DNA from: Clostridia bacterium
Lineage (GTDB): Bacteria; Bacillota; Clostridia; Oscillospirales; CAG-272
Direction: 5' to 3'
NCBI GenBank assembly: GCA_017398595.1
Contig: JAFQFR010000056.1
Span: forward strand, 1 to 64,000
Length of the DNA stretch: 64,000 bases
Both the position numbers and the translations under genes were made by a program. The notes under the pieces are model-generated. The model was not told the origin of the DNA. It saw only the letters and a program-made list of their open reading frames with translations, and ran no database searches. Below, piece by piece: positions 17,342 through 26,379 of this stretch (its first letter is position 1; each line of letters begins with the position of its first letter).

Positions 17342-17368
17342 AAAATCTCCACTGACGCGGAGATTTTT
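17341..17368. terminator. Bidirectional terminator between araC-type gene and GH2 gene
   Basis: Stem AAAAATCTCC (17341-17350) with GGAGATTTTT (17359-17368), A/T-flanked on both sides, between convergent genes. Confidence 0.88.
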
Positions 17369-17372
17369 TCTA

Positions 17373-19085
17373 TTATTCTTCTTCGATCGCAGCCTTCTGC
17401 GTGTTGATAGCGCGGATCACCTCGGGCGGGAACTTCGCCTTGCGGTCGTAGGTGTACAGGCCGTTGACTTCCTGCTCCACATCGGTGAGCTGTGTATAGC
17501 AGAACGCACTGATCGCCTTGTTCTCGAGCATCGCGGTGACAAGTCCCTTGTAGCGCTCGATGAAAGCTTCCTCACTCTGCGGACGGCTGCTGACACCGCC
17601 GTAGCCCCAACCGTTCTCGAGATCCTTCGGATTCCACCAAATGCCGCCGAACTCACTCATAAACGTGGGCAGTCCACCCTGCTTGTAGTGGTTGAATACG
17701 ACCGGCTCGCCCTTCTCCAGCGGCAGATAATGCGCGCGGAACTTTTCGGGATCCTGCTCGTAGTCGTGGATGTCCAGAATATCGGTGAGGTCGTCCTGAT
17801 GCGTCCAGCCGGAAGCGTCGATGTACAGACGGTCGGGATCGTAAGAGCGCGTCATATCCGCAACCAGCTTCACGAAGTCGCGGTTCTGATCCTGCTGAGT
17901 CTCGTTGAGCGGGCACCAGCCAATGATCGCAGGATGGTTGAAGTCTCTTTCGAGCGCCTCCTGCCATTCGGGAATAAAGCTGCGGAAGGACTCAAAACGA
18001 GCAATATCGAGACCCCAGTTTGCGTGCTCACCCCAAACGATGTAGCCGAGGCGGTCGCAATGATAGAGGAAGAGAGGCTCAAAGATCTTCTGATGCAGTC
18101 TTGCACCGTTGAAGCCCATGTCAAGCGAGCGCTGAATATCGTCGATCAGATCCTGCTCGGTGGGAGCGGTATAGATACCGTCGGGATAGAAGCCCTGATC
18201 GAGGATCAGACGCTGGTATACGACCTTGCCGTTAATGTAGGTCTTGCCGTTCTTATACTCGACCTTGCGCATGCCAAAGTAGGAATCTACCTTGTCGCCA
18301 TCAAGATCCAGCACGAGGTCATAAAGCTGACCGTCGCCTACACCCCACAGGTGCATCTCGGAGAGCTTCAACTGCAGCATGACCGTCTTGTTCGTTACCT
18401 TCGCCTCAGCTGTGCCGACAACCTTGCCGTCGAACGAAGCCTCCGCACGCAATGTCTTGCCGTCCGCATTTTCGCAGACTGCCTCGATATACAGGCACTC
18501 GTTTTCAAGCGAGGGGCGGTACTTGGTACGCTTGATGTAGTGGTTCGGTACGTTTTCGAGCCATACCGTCTGCCAGATGCCGGTGGTACGGGTATAGGAA
18601 CAGCCGACGGAGTGGTACTGACGGCACTGCTTTCCGCCCGGCTGCGTCTTGGAGCGCAGATAGTCGCTTGCGCAGATCACGATCGTGTTCTCGCCGGCAA
18701 CAACCGCCTTTGTAATATCCATGGCAAAGGAAATATAGCCGCCGATGTGACGGTCGATATACGTACCGTTTACCCAAACCTCGGTCTCATAGTCACAAGC
18801 ACCGATATTGAGAATGGTATGTCTGCCCTCGGCTGCCCAATCCGCAGAGATCTCCACGGTGCGCTTGTACCAAACACACTCCATAAAGTCTACGTGGCTA
18901 AGACCGGAAAGCTTGCTCTCGGGGCAAAACGGAACAATGATCTTCTGCGAAAAAGCACCGTCGTTATAAAGTTTTCTCTGTTTGCCGCTGCGGCCATGGT
19001 CGATTTCAAACTGCCACTCACCATTCAGATTCATCCAGTTTTTGCGCTCAAATTGCGGGCGCGGATATTCGGGGCGTGCGATCAT
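17373..19085 (-). CDS. Glycoside hydrolase family 2 protein
   Basis: A 570-residue GH2 enzyme without signal peptide, hence probably intracellular. The N-terminal jelly-roll sugar-binding domain (about 1-180) carries NLNGEWQFEID and DYETEVWVNG, the Ig-like domain follows (about 180-285), and then the TIM barrel. Predicted acid/base is Glu395 in GWCPLNET and nucleophile Glu478 in MSEFGG. It is shorter than LacZ and resembles the compact beta-galactosidase/beta-glucuronidase/beta-mannosidase-like GH2 proteins of gut Clostridia; exact specificity cannot be called. RBS AAGGAG precedes the ATG. A palindrome 95 bp upstream may be an operator. Confidence 0.9.
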   Translation of the reverse strand: MIARPEYPRPQFERKNWMNLNGEWQFEIDHGRSGKQRKLYNDGAFSQKIIVPFCPESKLSGLSHVDFMECVWYKRTVEISADWAAEGRHTILNIGACDYETEVWVNGTYIDRHIGGYISFAMDITKAVVAGENTIVICASDYLRSKTQPGGKQCRQYHSVGCSYTRTTGIWQTVWLENVPNHYIKRTKYRPSLENECLYIEAVCENADGKTLRAEASFDGKVVGTAEAKVTNKTVMLQLKLSEMHLWGVGDGQLYDLVLDLDGDKVDSYFGMRKVEYKNGKTYINGKVVYQRLILDQGFYPDGIYTAPTEQDLIDDIQRSLDMGFNGARLHQKIFEPLFLYHCDRLGYIVWGEHANWGLDIARFESFRSFIPEWQEALERDFNHPAIIGWCPLNETQQDQNRDFVKLVADMTRSYDPDRLYIDASGWTHQDDLTDILDIHDYEQDPEKFRAHYLPLEKGEPVVFNHYKQGGLPTFMSEFGGIWWNPKDLENGWGYGGVSSRPQSEEAFIERYKGLVTAMLENKAISAFCYTQLTDVEQEVNGLYTYDRKAKFPPEVIRAINTQKAAIEEE

Positions 19086-19179
19086 CGCTCTGTCTCCTTG
19101 TCATATCTAAAAATCATTCAGGAACACCTGTTATTTTTATTATACAATCGCGCATGTAAAGAAGTAAATACAAAAAACG

Positions 19180-19191
19180 CAACTAAAGTTG
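19180..19191. promoter_or_regulatory. Perfect 12-bp palindrome CAACTAAAGTTG upstream of the GH2 gene
   Basis: An inverted repeat of two 5-base arms around AA, just upstream of the presumed GH2 -35 region. The size and place suit a repressor or activator site. No regulator is assigned. Confidence 0.35.
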
Positions 19192-19318
19192 TAATTTTTT
19201 CACTTTTTCGTCTGAAATGTTTATTAAACTACCGTGTCGCTGCAGGCGACTGTTGAGGGGCATCCACGCCAAAGCCGTGGCGCGATGTCATACACACGGA
19301 CATACCATACATGGCGTC

Positions 19319-19400
19319 GTAGGGGAGGGGCTTGTTTGTAAACTATGTTCCTTCACATTTTGTAAACTATGTTGCTACACTATACAGCTTGCTCCTCCCG
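19319..19400. repeat. GTAGGGGAGGGG palindrome interrupted by a 53-bp insert
   Basis: The left half GTAGGGGAGGGGCTTG (19319-19334) and right half CTTGCTCCTCCCG (19388-19400) of the dispersed palindrome are split by 53 bp (19335-19387). CTTG is duplicated at both junctions. The insert holds two copies of TTGTAAACTATGTT (19336-19349, 19360-19373) spaced 24 bp apart. Confidence 0.65.
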
Positions 19401-19427
19401 CCATTACAACATCGCGCCGTGGTAAAA

Positions 19428-19540
19428 ACGGGAGGCGGAACGCCTCCCCTACGATGGGCAATGACATGATCGTACCATAACCTGTGGTTGCATTGTTCGT
19501 CTGGCTACCCCAACGTAGGGGAGGGGTCTCCCCTCCCGCA
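19428..19540. repeat. Further GTAGGGGAGGGG-family palindromes
   Basis: Two units: CGGGAGGCGGAACGCCTCCCCTACG-like at 19429-19453 and GTAGGGGAGGGGTCTCCCCTCCCG-like at 19516-19539. Both fold on themselves. Same family as 12102-12126 and 47533-47599. Confidence 0.6.
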
Positions 19541-19573
19541 TGTACAACATCATACCGCCCTGCAATGCAACAA

Positions 19574-19603
19574 AAAAGACCGATGCTTTCGCATCGGTCT
19601 TTT
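19574..19603 (-). terminator. rpsB-tsf terminator
   Basis: A 13-bp stem (19574-19586 with 19591-19603) around a 4-base loop, with T run on the minus strand, 14 bases after the tsf stop. Confidence 0.92.
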
Positions 19604-19616
19604 CAATAGACGAATA

Positions 19617-20543
19617 TTAGCCGTTGACCATCTTGTTGATCTCTTCTGCGAAGTTCTCCTCGCGCTTCTGGATGCCTTCGCCCTTCTCATAACGAACGAA
19701 ACCGGTAACAACGATGTTGCCGCCGAATTCCTTCGCGGTGGTGTCAACATACTTCTGAACGCTCATGGAGTCTTCCTTAACATAAGCCTGGTCAAGGAGG
19801 CAGTTTGCTTCGTAGAACTTGCCGATCTTACCATCGACCATCTTCTCTTTGATCTGCTCGGGCTTCTTTGCATTCTTCTCGTCGTTGTTGATCTGGGTCA
19901 TGATGATCTCGCGCTCCTCTGCGATTCTTGCAGCGGGAACAGCATCACGGTTCAGATACTCAACGGGATATGCAGCAACCTGCAGAGCGATGTTCTTTGC
20001 GAACTCAGCAAAACCTGCGTTGTTCTTTGCAGCAGAATCAGCAGCAAAGCTTACAACAACACCGATTGCACCGTTGCCGTGAATGTAGGTGCTGGTGGTG
20101 CCGTTGATGATGTCAAAGCGGCGGATGTCGAGCTTCTCACCGATGGTGAAAATCATCTCATTGAGCTTTGCATTTACAGTAAGATCCGTATTCGCGTACT
20201 GGCACTCGGAAAGAGCCGCAACATCAGCGGGCTTCTTTTCAACGATCGTGGTCAGCAGACCGCGAACGAACTCACGGAAAGACTCGTTCTTTGCAACGAA
20301 GTCGGTCTCGGTGTTGACCTCGATAATAGCAGTGGTGTCACCAACAGTGATGGTGTCTACAAGACCGTCAGCAGCGATTCTGTCAGCCTTCTTGCCTGCA
20401 GCCGCAAGACCCTTCTCACGAAGAACCTTAACAGCCTCGTCCATATCACCGTTTGCCTCAACAAGTGCCTTCTTGCACTCCATCATGCCGCAGCCGGTCT
20501 TTTTTCTGAGCTCGGCAACGTCTTTTGCAGTAATAGCAGCCAT
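19617..20543 (-). CDS. tsf: Translation elongation factor Ts
   Basis: A 308-residue guanine-nucleotide exchange factor for EF-Tu. The N-terminal UBA-like domain carries the conserved LRKKTGCGMMECKKAL motif (about residues 11-26), followed by GLAAAGKKADR and the EVNTETDFVAKNE core motif (about 77-89) that contacts EF-Tu. The length is normal for the longer bacterial type with a coiled-coil insertion. It lies 81 bases after rpsB, in the universal rpsB-tsf order. pyrH and frr do not follow; a terminator and a GH2 locus do. Confidence 0.97.
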   Translation of the reverse strand: MAAITAKDVAELRKKTGCGMMECKKALVEANGDMDEAVKVLREKGLAAAGKKADRIAADGLVDTITVGDTTAIIEVNTETDFVAKNESFREFVRGLLTTIVEKKPADVAALSECQYANTDLTVNAKLNEMIFTIGEKLDIRRFDIINGTTSTYIHGNGAIGVVVSFAADSAAKNNAGFAEFAKNIALQVAAYPVEYLNRDAVPAARIAEEREIIMTQINNDEKNAKKPEQIKEKMVDGKIGKFYEANCLLDQAYVKEDSMSVQKYVDTTAKEFGGNIVVTGFVRYEKGEGIQKREENFAEEINKMVNG

Positions 20544-20624
20544 GTTTATTACCTGTCCTTTACTTAATTTATATACGTGCTTCCGTTGGATGCACGCGGC
20601 GCTGAAAGATTGAAACTTTCTGTC

Positions 20625-21377
20625 TTAAGCCTCGGTGGTCTCTGCAGCTTCTGCAGGAGCCTCAGCAGCATCGGTAGCTTCGGGAGCGAAAGCCTCGCCC
20701 TGCTTGCCCTCGATTACGGCGTCAGCCAGTACAGAGGAGATGAGCTTGATCGCACGGATCGCGTCATCGTTACCGGGGATGATGTAGTCAGCGTCGTCAG
20801 GGTCGCAGTTGGTATCAACGATTGCAACAACCGGGATACCCAGCTTCTTAGCTTCGAGAACAGCGATCTTTTCCTTGCGGGGGTCTACGATGAAGATAGC
20901 GTCGGGCAGCTTTTCCATGGTCTTGATACCGCCGTAGTTCTTCTCGAGGTCGAAGATCTCCTTCTGCAGGGAAGCAACTTCCTTCTTGGGGAGCAGGTCG
21001 AACGTACCGTCGGTGCTCATCTTCTCGAGCTGGTTGAGACGGTTGATGCTCTTACGGATGGTCTTGAAGTTGGTGAGCATACCGCCGGGCCAACGTACGT
21101 TTACATAGTACTGACCGGCTCTCTCAGCCTCTTCCTTAATGGTATCAGCAGCCTGCTTCTTGGTGCCGACGAAAAGAATGTTGCCGCCGTTTGCGGACAG
21201 GTCGCGTACGAACATGTAAGCTTCCTCAAACTTCTTTACGGTCTTCTGCAGGTCGATGATGTAGATACCGTTTCTCTCAGTGAAGATGTACTCAGCCATC
21301 TTGGGGTTCCATCTTCTGGTGTGGTGTCCAAAGTGAACACCTGCTTCAAGCAGTTGCTTAATCGAAATAACAGACAT
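20625..21377 (-). CDS. rpsB: 30S ribosomal protein S2
   Basis: A 250-residue S2 protein. It opens with [18 protein letters not shown], and the conserved [10 protein letters not shown] and [10 protein letters not shown] blocks are present. The C-terminus is extended by an Ala/Glu-rich tail (about residues 228-250), common in Clostridia. The start at 21377 follows GGAGG at an 8-base spacing; upstream codons in frame are leader. It is co-transcribed with tsf from the promoter at 21505-21533. Confidence 0.97.
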   Translation of the reverse strand: MSVISIKQLLEAGVHFGHHTRRWNPKMAEYIFTERNGIYIIDLQKTVKKFEEAYMFVRDLSANGGNILFVGTKKQAADTIKEEAERAGQYYVNVRWPGGMLTNFKTIRKSINRLNQLEKMSTDGTFDLLPKKEVASLQKEIFDLEKNYGGIKTMEKLPDAIFIVDPRKEKIAVLEAKKLGIPVVAIVDTNCDPDDADYIIPGNDDAIRAIKLISSVLADAVIEGKQGEAFAPEATDAAEAPAEAAETTEA

Positions 21378-21504
21378 TTTATGTCCCTCCGGTTTTCCCA
21401 CCATATAGGCTACCACCGCAAGCGCGAGCCGAATGCTCACGCACCGAACGGTACAATACCCATATGTGTGTGTTAATATTTGTCTGCATATCACAGACTG
21501 AAGT

Positions 21505-21533
21505 ATTTTACCACAGCTTTTCCCTTTTTGCAA
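21505..21533 (-). promoter_or_regulatory. rpsB-tsf promoter, with 120-nt leader
   Basis: Minus strand TTGCAA (21528-21533), 17-bp spacer, TAAAAT (21505-21510). The untranslated leader (about 21378-21498) is G-rich and may fold, as in autoregulated ribosomal-protein leaders; I could not match it to a described rpsB leader. Confidence 0.75.
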
Positions 21534-21560
21534 GGGTTTTTACATATTTTATTGAAAAAA

Positions 21561-21860
21561 TTAAAATATTGATCGTTTCCTCTTCTTTTTGTCTCCGTCA
21601 TCGCGGCAAGAGCACTTGCACTCGTTTATCACGATCTCGACGAGGATCACATCCTCGCCGATGCACTTGATCTTGCACCACGGTATGCGGATCTGCTCCT
21701 CTTTGGAAAAGCCGAGCGGCGTGCAGTCTCCCACGATCAGCGCTACGATCTTACCCTCACAGATCTCAAATTCAATATCGGTGACAAAGCCGAGGTTGGT
21801 GCCGTCGCAAACATTGATGACCTGTTTTTGCCCGATGCCCGAGGTCGAACAGCGTTCCAT
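21561..21860 (-). CDS. YlmC/YmxH family PRC-barrel protein
   Basis: A 99-residue protein of the YlmC/YmxH sporulation-related family. The PRC-barrel core is visible in VINVCDGTNLGFVTDIEFEICEGKIVALIVGD (described here as residues 15-45), followed by IPWCKIKCIGEDVILVE. The tail is cysteine- and lysine-rich (CKCSCRDDGDKKKRKR). The function is unproven; the family is widespread in spore-forming Firmicutes. Start 21860 follows GGGGAGAAG. It is a single gene divergent from the C_GCAxxG_C_C gene. Confidence 0.85.
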   Translation of the reverse strand: MERCSTSGIGQKQVINVCDGTNLGFVTDIEFEICEGKIVALIVGDCTPLGFSKEEQIRIPWCKIKCIGEDVILVEIVINECKCSCRDDGDKKKRKRSIF

Positions 21861-21940
21861 ATTCTTCTCCCCTTTCAAATGGTTTCTCTTGCTAATTGTA
21901 TGTTTTTGTGTTACACTAAATGAAAAGTGAGGGATATAAC

Positions 21941-22360
21941 ATGACAAAATATGAAATTGCTTTTTCCATGCACAACCGCGGATGCAACTGCGCACAGAGC
22001 GTCGTCTGCGCCTTCGCCGAGGAGTGCGGCATGGATGTCGAAACACTGATGAAGGCTGCCGAGGGCTTCGGACTCGGCTGCGGCGGCATGGCGGGCATAT
22101 GCGGCGCGCTCTCGGGCGCGATCATGGCAGCAGGCTGCCTGCATGCGGACGGCAACAACGAAGCGCCGCGCACCAAAAAGACGACCTATGCGGTGGCAAA
22201 ACAGCTTTGCGCCGATTTTGAAAAAGAATGCGGCGCGCTGCGCTGCTGCGAACTCAAAGGCGGCGCGGACGGCAAACCGCTCACGCCCTGCGCAAGATGC
22301 ATCGAAGTCGGCGTCAAACTCGTCGAGGACATGCTCGGTGGCAAGTATGCTGACAGATAA
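21941..22360 (+). CDS. C_GCAxxG_C_C family redox protein
   Basis: A 139-residue cysteine-rich protein of the C_GCAxxG_C_C family (TIGR01909/PF09719). The motif appears as CNCAQSVVCAF, GLGCGGMAGICGALSG and a later C of AAGC, with further cysteines RCCEL and CARC toward the C-terminus. The family is thought to bind redox cofactors or act in electron transfer, but no reaction is fixed. The start at 21941 follows GAGGG; an upstream in-frame ATG lacks a site. Its 3-prime end overlaps the nnrD start by 14 bases, so the two are translated together. Confidence 0.88.
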   Translation: MTKYEIAFSMHNRGCNCAQSVVCAFAEECGMDVETLMKAAEGFGLGCGGMAGICGALSGAIMAAGCLHADGNNEAPRTKKTTYAVAKQLCADFEKECGALRCCELKGGADGKPLTPCARCIEVGVKLVEDMLGGKYADR

Positions 22361-23180
22361 AGCGTATGTAAAAGCGCATCTTCCCCGCCGCACAGCAGAG
22401 TCCAACAAGGGCACTTACGGACGCGTGCTGCTCCTCGCGGGCAGCGGCGATATGCGCGGCGCCGCCGCGCTTGCCACACTGGGCGCACTGCGGCTCGGCG
22501 CGGGCCTTGTCACGCTGGCAAGCACCCGCGAGGTGATCGACGCGCTGTCCTCGTCCATCTACGAGGCGCTTTGGCTGGACCGCAGCACCCCCGATCTGCT
22601 CGAGCGATCGGACAAAATGCAGAGCATCGGCATCGGCTGCGGCATGGGACAGACCGCGGAGACAAAACAGCTCGTTTCCGCCCTGCTCGACCGCGAGGGC
22701 GCACCGCTGGTGATCGACGCGGACGGCATCAACGTACTGCGCGGACGCGCCTACTTATTAAAGGAAGCCAAGCGCAAGGTCATCCTCACGCCCCACCCGC
22801 TCGAATTCTCGCGCCTGTGCGGTCTGTCGGTCGCCGAGATCCAAGGCGACCGCGAGGGCACGGCAAAAGCGTTTGCCCAGGAATACGGCGTGACGCTCCT
22901 GCTCAAAGGGCACCGCACCGTCATCACCGACGGCGAAAACACCTTTGTCAACCCCACGGGTTCCAGCGCGCTCGCCAAGGGCGGCAGCGGAGACGTGCTC
23001 TGCGGCATGCTCTGCGCACTGTTGGCACAGGGCTGCGCACCGCTCGATGCCGCCGTGATCGCCGCGTATCTGCACGGCGAAGCGGGCGAGCTGCTCGCAA
23101 AGGAGTACTCCGAGTACGGCGTGCTGGCGAGCGATCTCCCCTCCGCCGCGGCAAAACTCCTCTGCACATACGCCGATTAA
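22347..23180 (+). CDS. nnrD: ADP-dependent NAD(P)H-hydrate dehydratase
   Basis: A 277-residue ribokinase-like YjeF C-terminal domain enzyme that repairs hydrated NAD(P)H using ADP. Visible motifs are SNKGTYGRVLLLAGSGDMRGAA near the N-terminus (residues about 19-40), VIDADGIN, LTPHPLEFSRL, LLLKGHRTVI and the catalytic anion-hole segment AKGGSGDVLCGM with Asp of GSGD. It is the dehydratase only, without the NnrE epimerase fusion common in bacteria. The start at 22347 overlaps the upstream gene by 14 bases. A repeat element now lies in the terminator region just downstream. Confidence 0.93.
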   Translation: MLTDKAYVKAHLPRRTAESNKGTYGRVLLLAGSGDMRGAAALATLGALRLGAGLVTLASTREVIDALSSSIYEALWLDRSTPDLLERSDKMQSIGIGCGMGQTAETKQLVSALLDREGAPLVIDADGINVLRGRAYLLKEAKRKVILTPHPLEFSRLCGLSVAEIQGDREGTAKAFAQEYGVTLLLKGHRTVITDGENTFVNPTGSSALAKGGSGDVLCGMLCALLAQGCAPLDAAVIAAYLHGEAGELLAKEYSEYGVLASDLPSAAAKLLCTYAD

Positions 23181-23207
23181 CATGTATAAAAAAGCAAAGT
23201 GTTTCCA

Positions 23208-23412
23208 GCTTATCGAAAAAGTATTTATAATAAAAATCTTGTTTTAAAGACGGACAATGCGCAACCTAAAGCTGCGCTTTAGCTAGCTTTAAAACTCCTT
23301 AAAAACCGCGCCCGGTGAGGGCGACCTTTAGGTCGGTAGGAACGAAGTTCCTTACTCGCTGAGACTTGCGGTTTTGCATCCTGTCGAAAAACCTTGGTTT
23401 TTCGACAGTCTC
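23208..23412. mobile_element. Small terminator-seated repeat element, left copy
   Basis: A 205-bp non-coding element flanked by a 16-bp direct repeat (23192-23207 and 23413-23428, AAGCAAAGTGTTTCCA). The left end has TATCGAAAAAG; the right end holds a hairpin CTGTCGAAAAACC/GGTTTTTCGACAG and TTTTTCGACAGTCTC. It matches 29232-29399 in inverted orientation, except for a variable centre (about 23308-23372). The flanking repeat is the 5-prime part of an A-rich hairpin (GCAAAG...CTTTGC, 23415-23448), so it seems inserted in the nnrD terminator. No transposase is present. Confidence 0.75.
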
Positions 23413-23455
23413 AAGCAAAGTGTTTCCATGTTTTTTGAAGCTCTTTGCTTTTTTG

Positions 23456-23485
23456 TTGCGCAATGCAAGATCCACATGCTATAGT
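23456..23485 (+). promoter_or_regulatory. Promoter of GH43 gene 1
   Basis: TTGCGC (23456-23461), 18-bp spacer, TATAGT (23480-23485), 34 bases before the start codon. Confidence 0.6.
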
Positions 23486-23518
23486 AAAGTTGAAAGTTTT
23501 TTATGTGCGGAGGATACC

Positions 23519-26260
23519 ATGAAGAAATTTATTTTTATTTTGACCTGGCTTTTTACCGGCATACTGCTTTGCTTTCCTGCGGCCGCCTCAGAAGAACCTA
23601 CGGTATATGTCTCCTCCGGCTCCGGAAACGACCAAAACGCCGGCACTGCCGATGCGCCGCTGAAAACACTGTACGCAGGTTTTCGCGCGCTGCCAAACGG
23701 CGGCAAGATCGTCGTCACCGATACCCTTGTGTTGTCGGAAGCGACCAACGAGTTTCTGAAAGTGGACGGTCTCATCACCATCACCTCGGTCGGCGATAAG
23801 GATTACCGCCCCACCGCCGGCGGAAACGCCTCGATCCACATGCTCGGTCACATCGCTTTAAAGGGCGCGGTCAAGTTTGAAAATCTGCGGATCGTTACGA
23901 TGGCAAAACACCTTGTATTTCTCTGCAACGGCTACTACACCTGCTTCAGCGAGGGGCTGGAAATTTCTGCGCTCGGCAGCAGTGCCACGCTCCCCAGCAT
24001 TGTCGGCGGCACGCAGGGACGACTTCCCGCAGAAGGAAGCTATGTGGAAATTCACAGCGGCAGTTGGCTGCGTGCGCGCGGCGGTGCACGCGGCAACGGC
24101 GCAACACAGCTCGGCGACGTCACGTTCGTCATCTACGGCGGCAGCTTTGCCGAAACCGTTGATCTCGGCGGCGACTCCGACTGCGCCGGCAACGCAAACT
24201 TATATATCTACGGCGGCGAGTTTCAAGCGGCGGTCTGCCTCGCCTCCAACCAAAGCATTCTCGGCAACGTCCGCGCTTCCATCTACGGCGGCAATTTCGC
24301 GCAGGGCATCCGACTCAGCCGCGGCGGCACCATCGGCGGCAATTGCGATGTATATCTCCACGCAGATGCCGCATGTACGCTCTTTCCAGGCAGTGGCGCC
24401 GTACAGGGAAAAACCACGGTATATGCTGCCACCGACACAAAATCATATGTTCTCTCCCTGCATACCGAAACCATGAACACGGCAGCTATGCAGGCAGCAA
24501 GATCCGCAGACGAAGCTGCCCTGCAGGCGGCATTGGAAACAAAATTTGTGGTTTCATCCACGATTCCGCTGCATGCGCGCAGCATGACCGCATCGGGCAC
24601 GGCACGCAAGCAAGCCGCGGCGGCATCTTTGTGCGGCGATGTCAACGCCGACGGCAGGATCACCCTCGCCGACGCACTGCACGCCATCCGAAGCATCGGG
24701 GACTCCTACACGGCGACGGCGGATACCGACGGCGACGGCAGAGTGACCGTAACGGATGCCCGCACACTGCTGCAAGCCATGTTGCGCGGCGAGAGCACCG
24801 TCAAACGCGAAGCCGCAGAGGATCTCCTCTCGGATACGCTCTCTCTGTACGGCAGCGCATCCGTCCGAGACGGCAAGATCACCAAAGGATTTGCCTTCGG
24901 CACTGCGGATACCGAAAACTACACGGTATGCTCGGATGTAATCCTCGATGCGGGCGGCATTGTCGGTCTCTTTTTCGGCTGCGACAAGGCAGATCCGAGG
25001 GAAATCGACGGTTATTATTTTGAGGTCAACACTGCACGCGGCGTACTGGCGGCATATCAGATCACGGACGGCAGCTACCGTACGGTCGGTGAAAAGAAAC
25101 TCGATCTGCTCGCAAACAGTGCGCGCATCTCTGTAACCTACATCGACGGCACCGCCGAGCTGTATTTCGACGACAATCCCCTGTCGGATTCCGTTTTCTT
25201 TGATTTCGACTTTTTCTTTCCCGCAAAAGGCAGCGCCGTCGGTATCTATGTCGAAAACGCCACGGCAACGTTGCCGACCTGCGTCACGGCAAGCAAAAGC
25301 GATACCCCGACCTATCAAAACGATCTCATCGACAATTTCAACGATCCCGAGATCTTTTACGAAAACGGCACCTACTACATCTTCGGCGGCGGCTCCAAGG
25401 GTGTGCGCCTCTACACTACCACCGATTTTCAAAACTTCACCTATTACGGAACGGTTGTCGAGCAGGGAGATGCTTTCGGTGACAGAGAATTTGTAGCCGC
25501 AAATATCGTCAAAAAAGACGGCTGGTATTACCTGTTCTATCTGTCGTGCAGCAATGCACTGGGTGCCAGCGCAGAAAGCTGCGCCTCCTCCCGATCCATC
25601 ACAGGACCGTACACAAACGCATCCAAACAGCCGCTTGCCGCAGGCTCGGACATCATCGGCGGTCAGCCATTCGTGGACGAGGACGGCACGGTATACCTTA
25701 TTTATACCCGCACAACGGGAGGTAACCAGACCTACGGCGCCAAGGTGATCCTCAAAGACGGCACCGCCACCCTCGACCGCTCCACCGAAACCGTCCTGCT
25801 CACCGTCACCGAGGAATGGGAGTATGCACGCGCATGCGTCCTCGAATGCGGCTTTATCGTCAAGCATGGCGGTCTCTATTATCTCCTCTACGCGGGCGGC
25901 AACTATAACTCGACCTACGGCGTCGGCTATGCCGTCTCCGAAAATCCGCTCGGTCCGTACACGAAATATGACTGCAACCCGATCCTGACCTCAAACGATC
26001 AGTCCTTCGGCGTCGGCGCGGCGAGCGTATTTCCCTCTGCGGACGGCAGCGAACATTACATCGTATATCTGCGCAACTACTCGTATGCGGCCGTTCGCCC
26101 GCTGCAGACCTGTATGGATCGCATTCAGTTTGTCAAAGATCCGCGCGGCGGTCCCGACATTTTAGAGATCGCAGGCCCCTCCGTCAATCCGCAGCCTGTT
26201 CCGAGCGGCACAGGAGAGGCGTCCGCCATAGACTATCAAAGTGCAAGATTCCATTGGTAA
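23519..26260 (+). CDS. Secreted dockerin-containing GH43-type glycosidase, copy 1
   Basis: A 913-residue exported protein. Signal peptide about 1-24 (MKKFIFILTWLFTGILLCF, cut near AAAS). Residues about 27-330 form a beta-helix-like domain with repeated YGG(S/E/N)F motifs. A type I dockerin follows at about 372-425 with two calcium loops, DVNADGRITLADA and DTDGDGRVTVTDA. Then come a concanavalin-like domain (about 440-590) and a five-bladed GH43-type domain (about 600-913) with NDPEIFYENGTYY (base) and LECGFIVKHGGLYY (likely acid). An arabinan- or xylan-type substrate is plausible, not shown. Start at 23519 follows GGAGG. Twin of the next gene; same length. Confidence 0.85.
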   Translation: MKKFIFILTWLFTGILLCFPAAASEEPTVYVSSGSGNDQNAGTADAPLKTLYAGFRALPNGGKIVVTDTLVLSEATNEFLKVDGLITITSVGDKDYRPTAGGNASIHMLGHIALKGAVKFENLRIVTMAKHLVFLCNGYYTCFSEGLEISALGSSATLPSIVGGTQGRLPAEGSYVEIHSGSWLRARGGARGNGATQLGDVTFVIYGGSFAETVDLGGDSDCAGNANLYIYGGEFQAAVCLASNQSILGNVRASIYGGNFAQGIRLSRGGTIGGNCDVYLHADAACTLFPGSGAVQGKTTVYAATDTKSYVLSLHTETMNTAAMQAARSADEAALQAALETKFVVSSTIPLHARSMTASGTARKQAAAASLCGDVNADGRITLADALHAIRSIGDSYTATADTDGDGRVTVTDARTLLQAMLRGESTVKREAAEDLLSDTLSLYGSASVRDGKITKGFAFGTADTENYTVCSDVILDAGGIVGLFFGCDKADPREIDGYYFEVNTARGVLAAYQITDGSYRTVGEKKLDLLANSARISVTYIDGTAELYFDDNPLSDSVFFDFDFFFPAKGSAVGIYVENATATLPTCVTASKSDTPTYQNDLIDNFNDPEIFYENGTYYIFGGGSKGVRLYTTTDFQNFTYYGTVVEQGDAFGDREFVAANIVKKDGWYYLFYLSCSNALGASAESCASSRSITGPYTNASKQPLAAGSDIIGGQPFVDEDGTVYLIYTRTTGGNQTYGAKVILKDGTATLDRSTETVLLTVTEEWEYARACVLECGFIVKHGGLYYLLYAGGNYNSTYGVGYAVSENPLGPYTKYDCNPILTSNDQSFGVGAASVFPSADGSEHYIVYLRNYSYAAVRPLQTCMDRIQFVKDPRGGPDILEIAGPSVNPQPVPSGTGEASAIDYQSARFHW

Positions 26261-26271
26261 TACATCACGGC

Positions 26272-26305
26272 AAAGCACTAAGCTCTTTCGGGCTTAGTGC
26301 TTTTT
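26272..26305 (+). terminator. Terminator of GH43 gene 1
   Basis: Stem AAAGCACTAAGC (26272-26283) with GCTTAGTGCTTT (26292-26303), then T run. It lies 12 bases after the stop. Confidence 0.9.
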
Positions 26306-26379
26306 GTCGGTACGGTATACAAAGCCGTGTAAAAAATCCGACTGTTACAATATTTTTTGCGATACATGTTTTTGCCCGA

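Larger units (their letters stand above)
19086..19616. other. 531-bp spacer: promoter region and nested palindromic repeats
   Basis: No gene is supported. On the minus strand TATAAT lies at about 19139-19144 with a weak TTTACT 18 bp upstream, for the GH2 gene. The rest is dispersed palindromes and the tsf terminator, listed separately. Confidence 0.6.

Noticed and set aside
17163..19256. A 697-codon plus-strand open frame opposite the GH2 gene
   Set aside because: It starts inside the AraC gene, crosses a terminator and mirrors GH2 codons.
23208..23412. Group IIC intron inserted after a terminator
   Set aside because: Terminator targeting fits, but the element is only about 200 bp, has no domain V-like catalytic hairpin that I can see, no reverse transcriptase, and is flanked by direct repeats.
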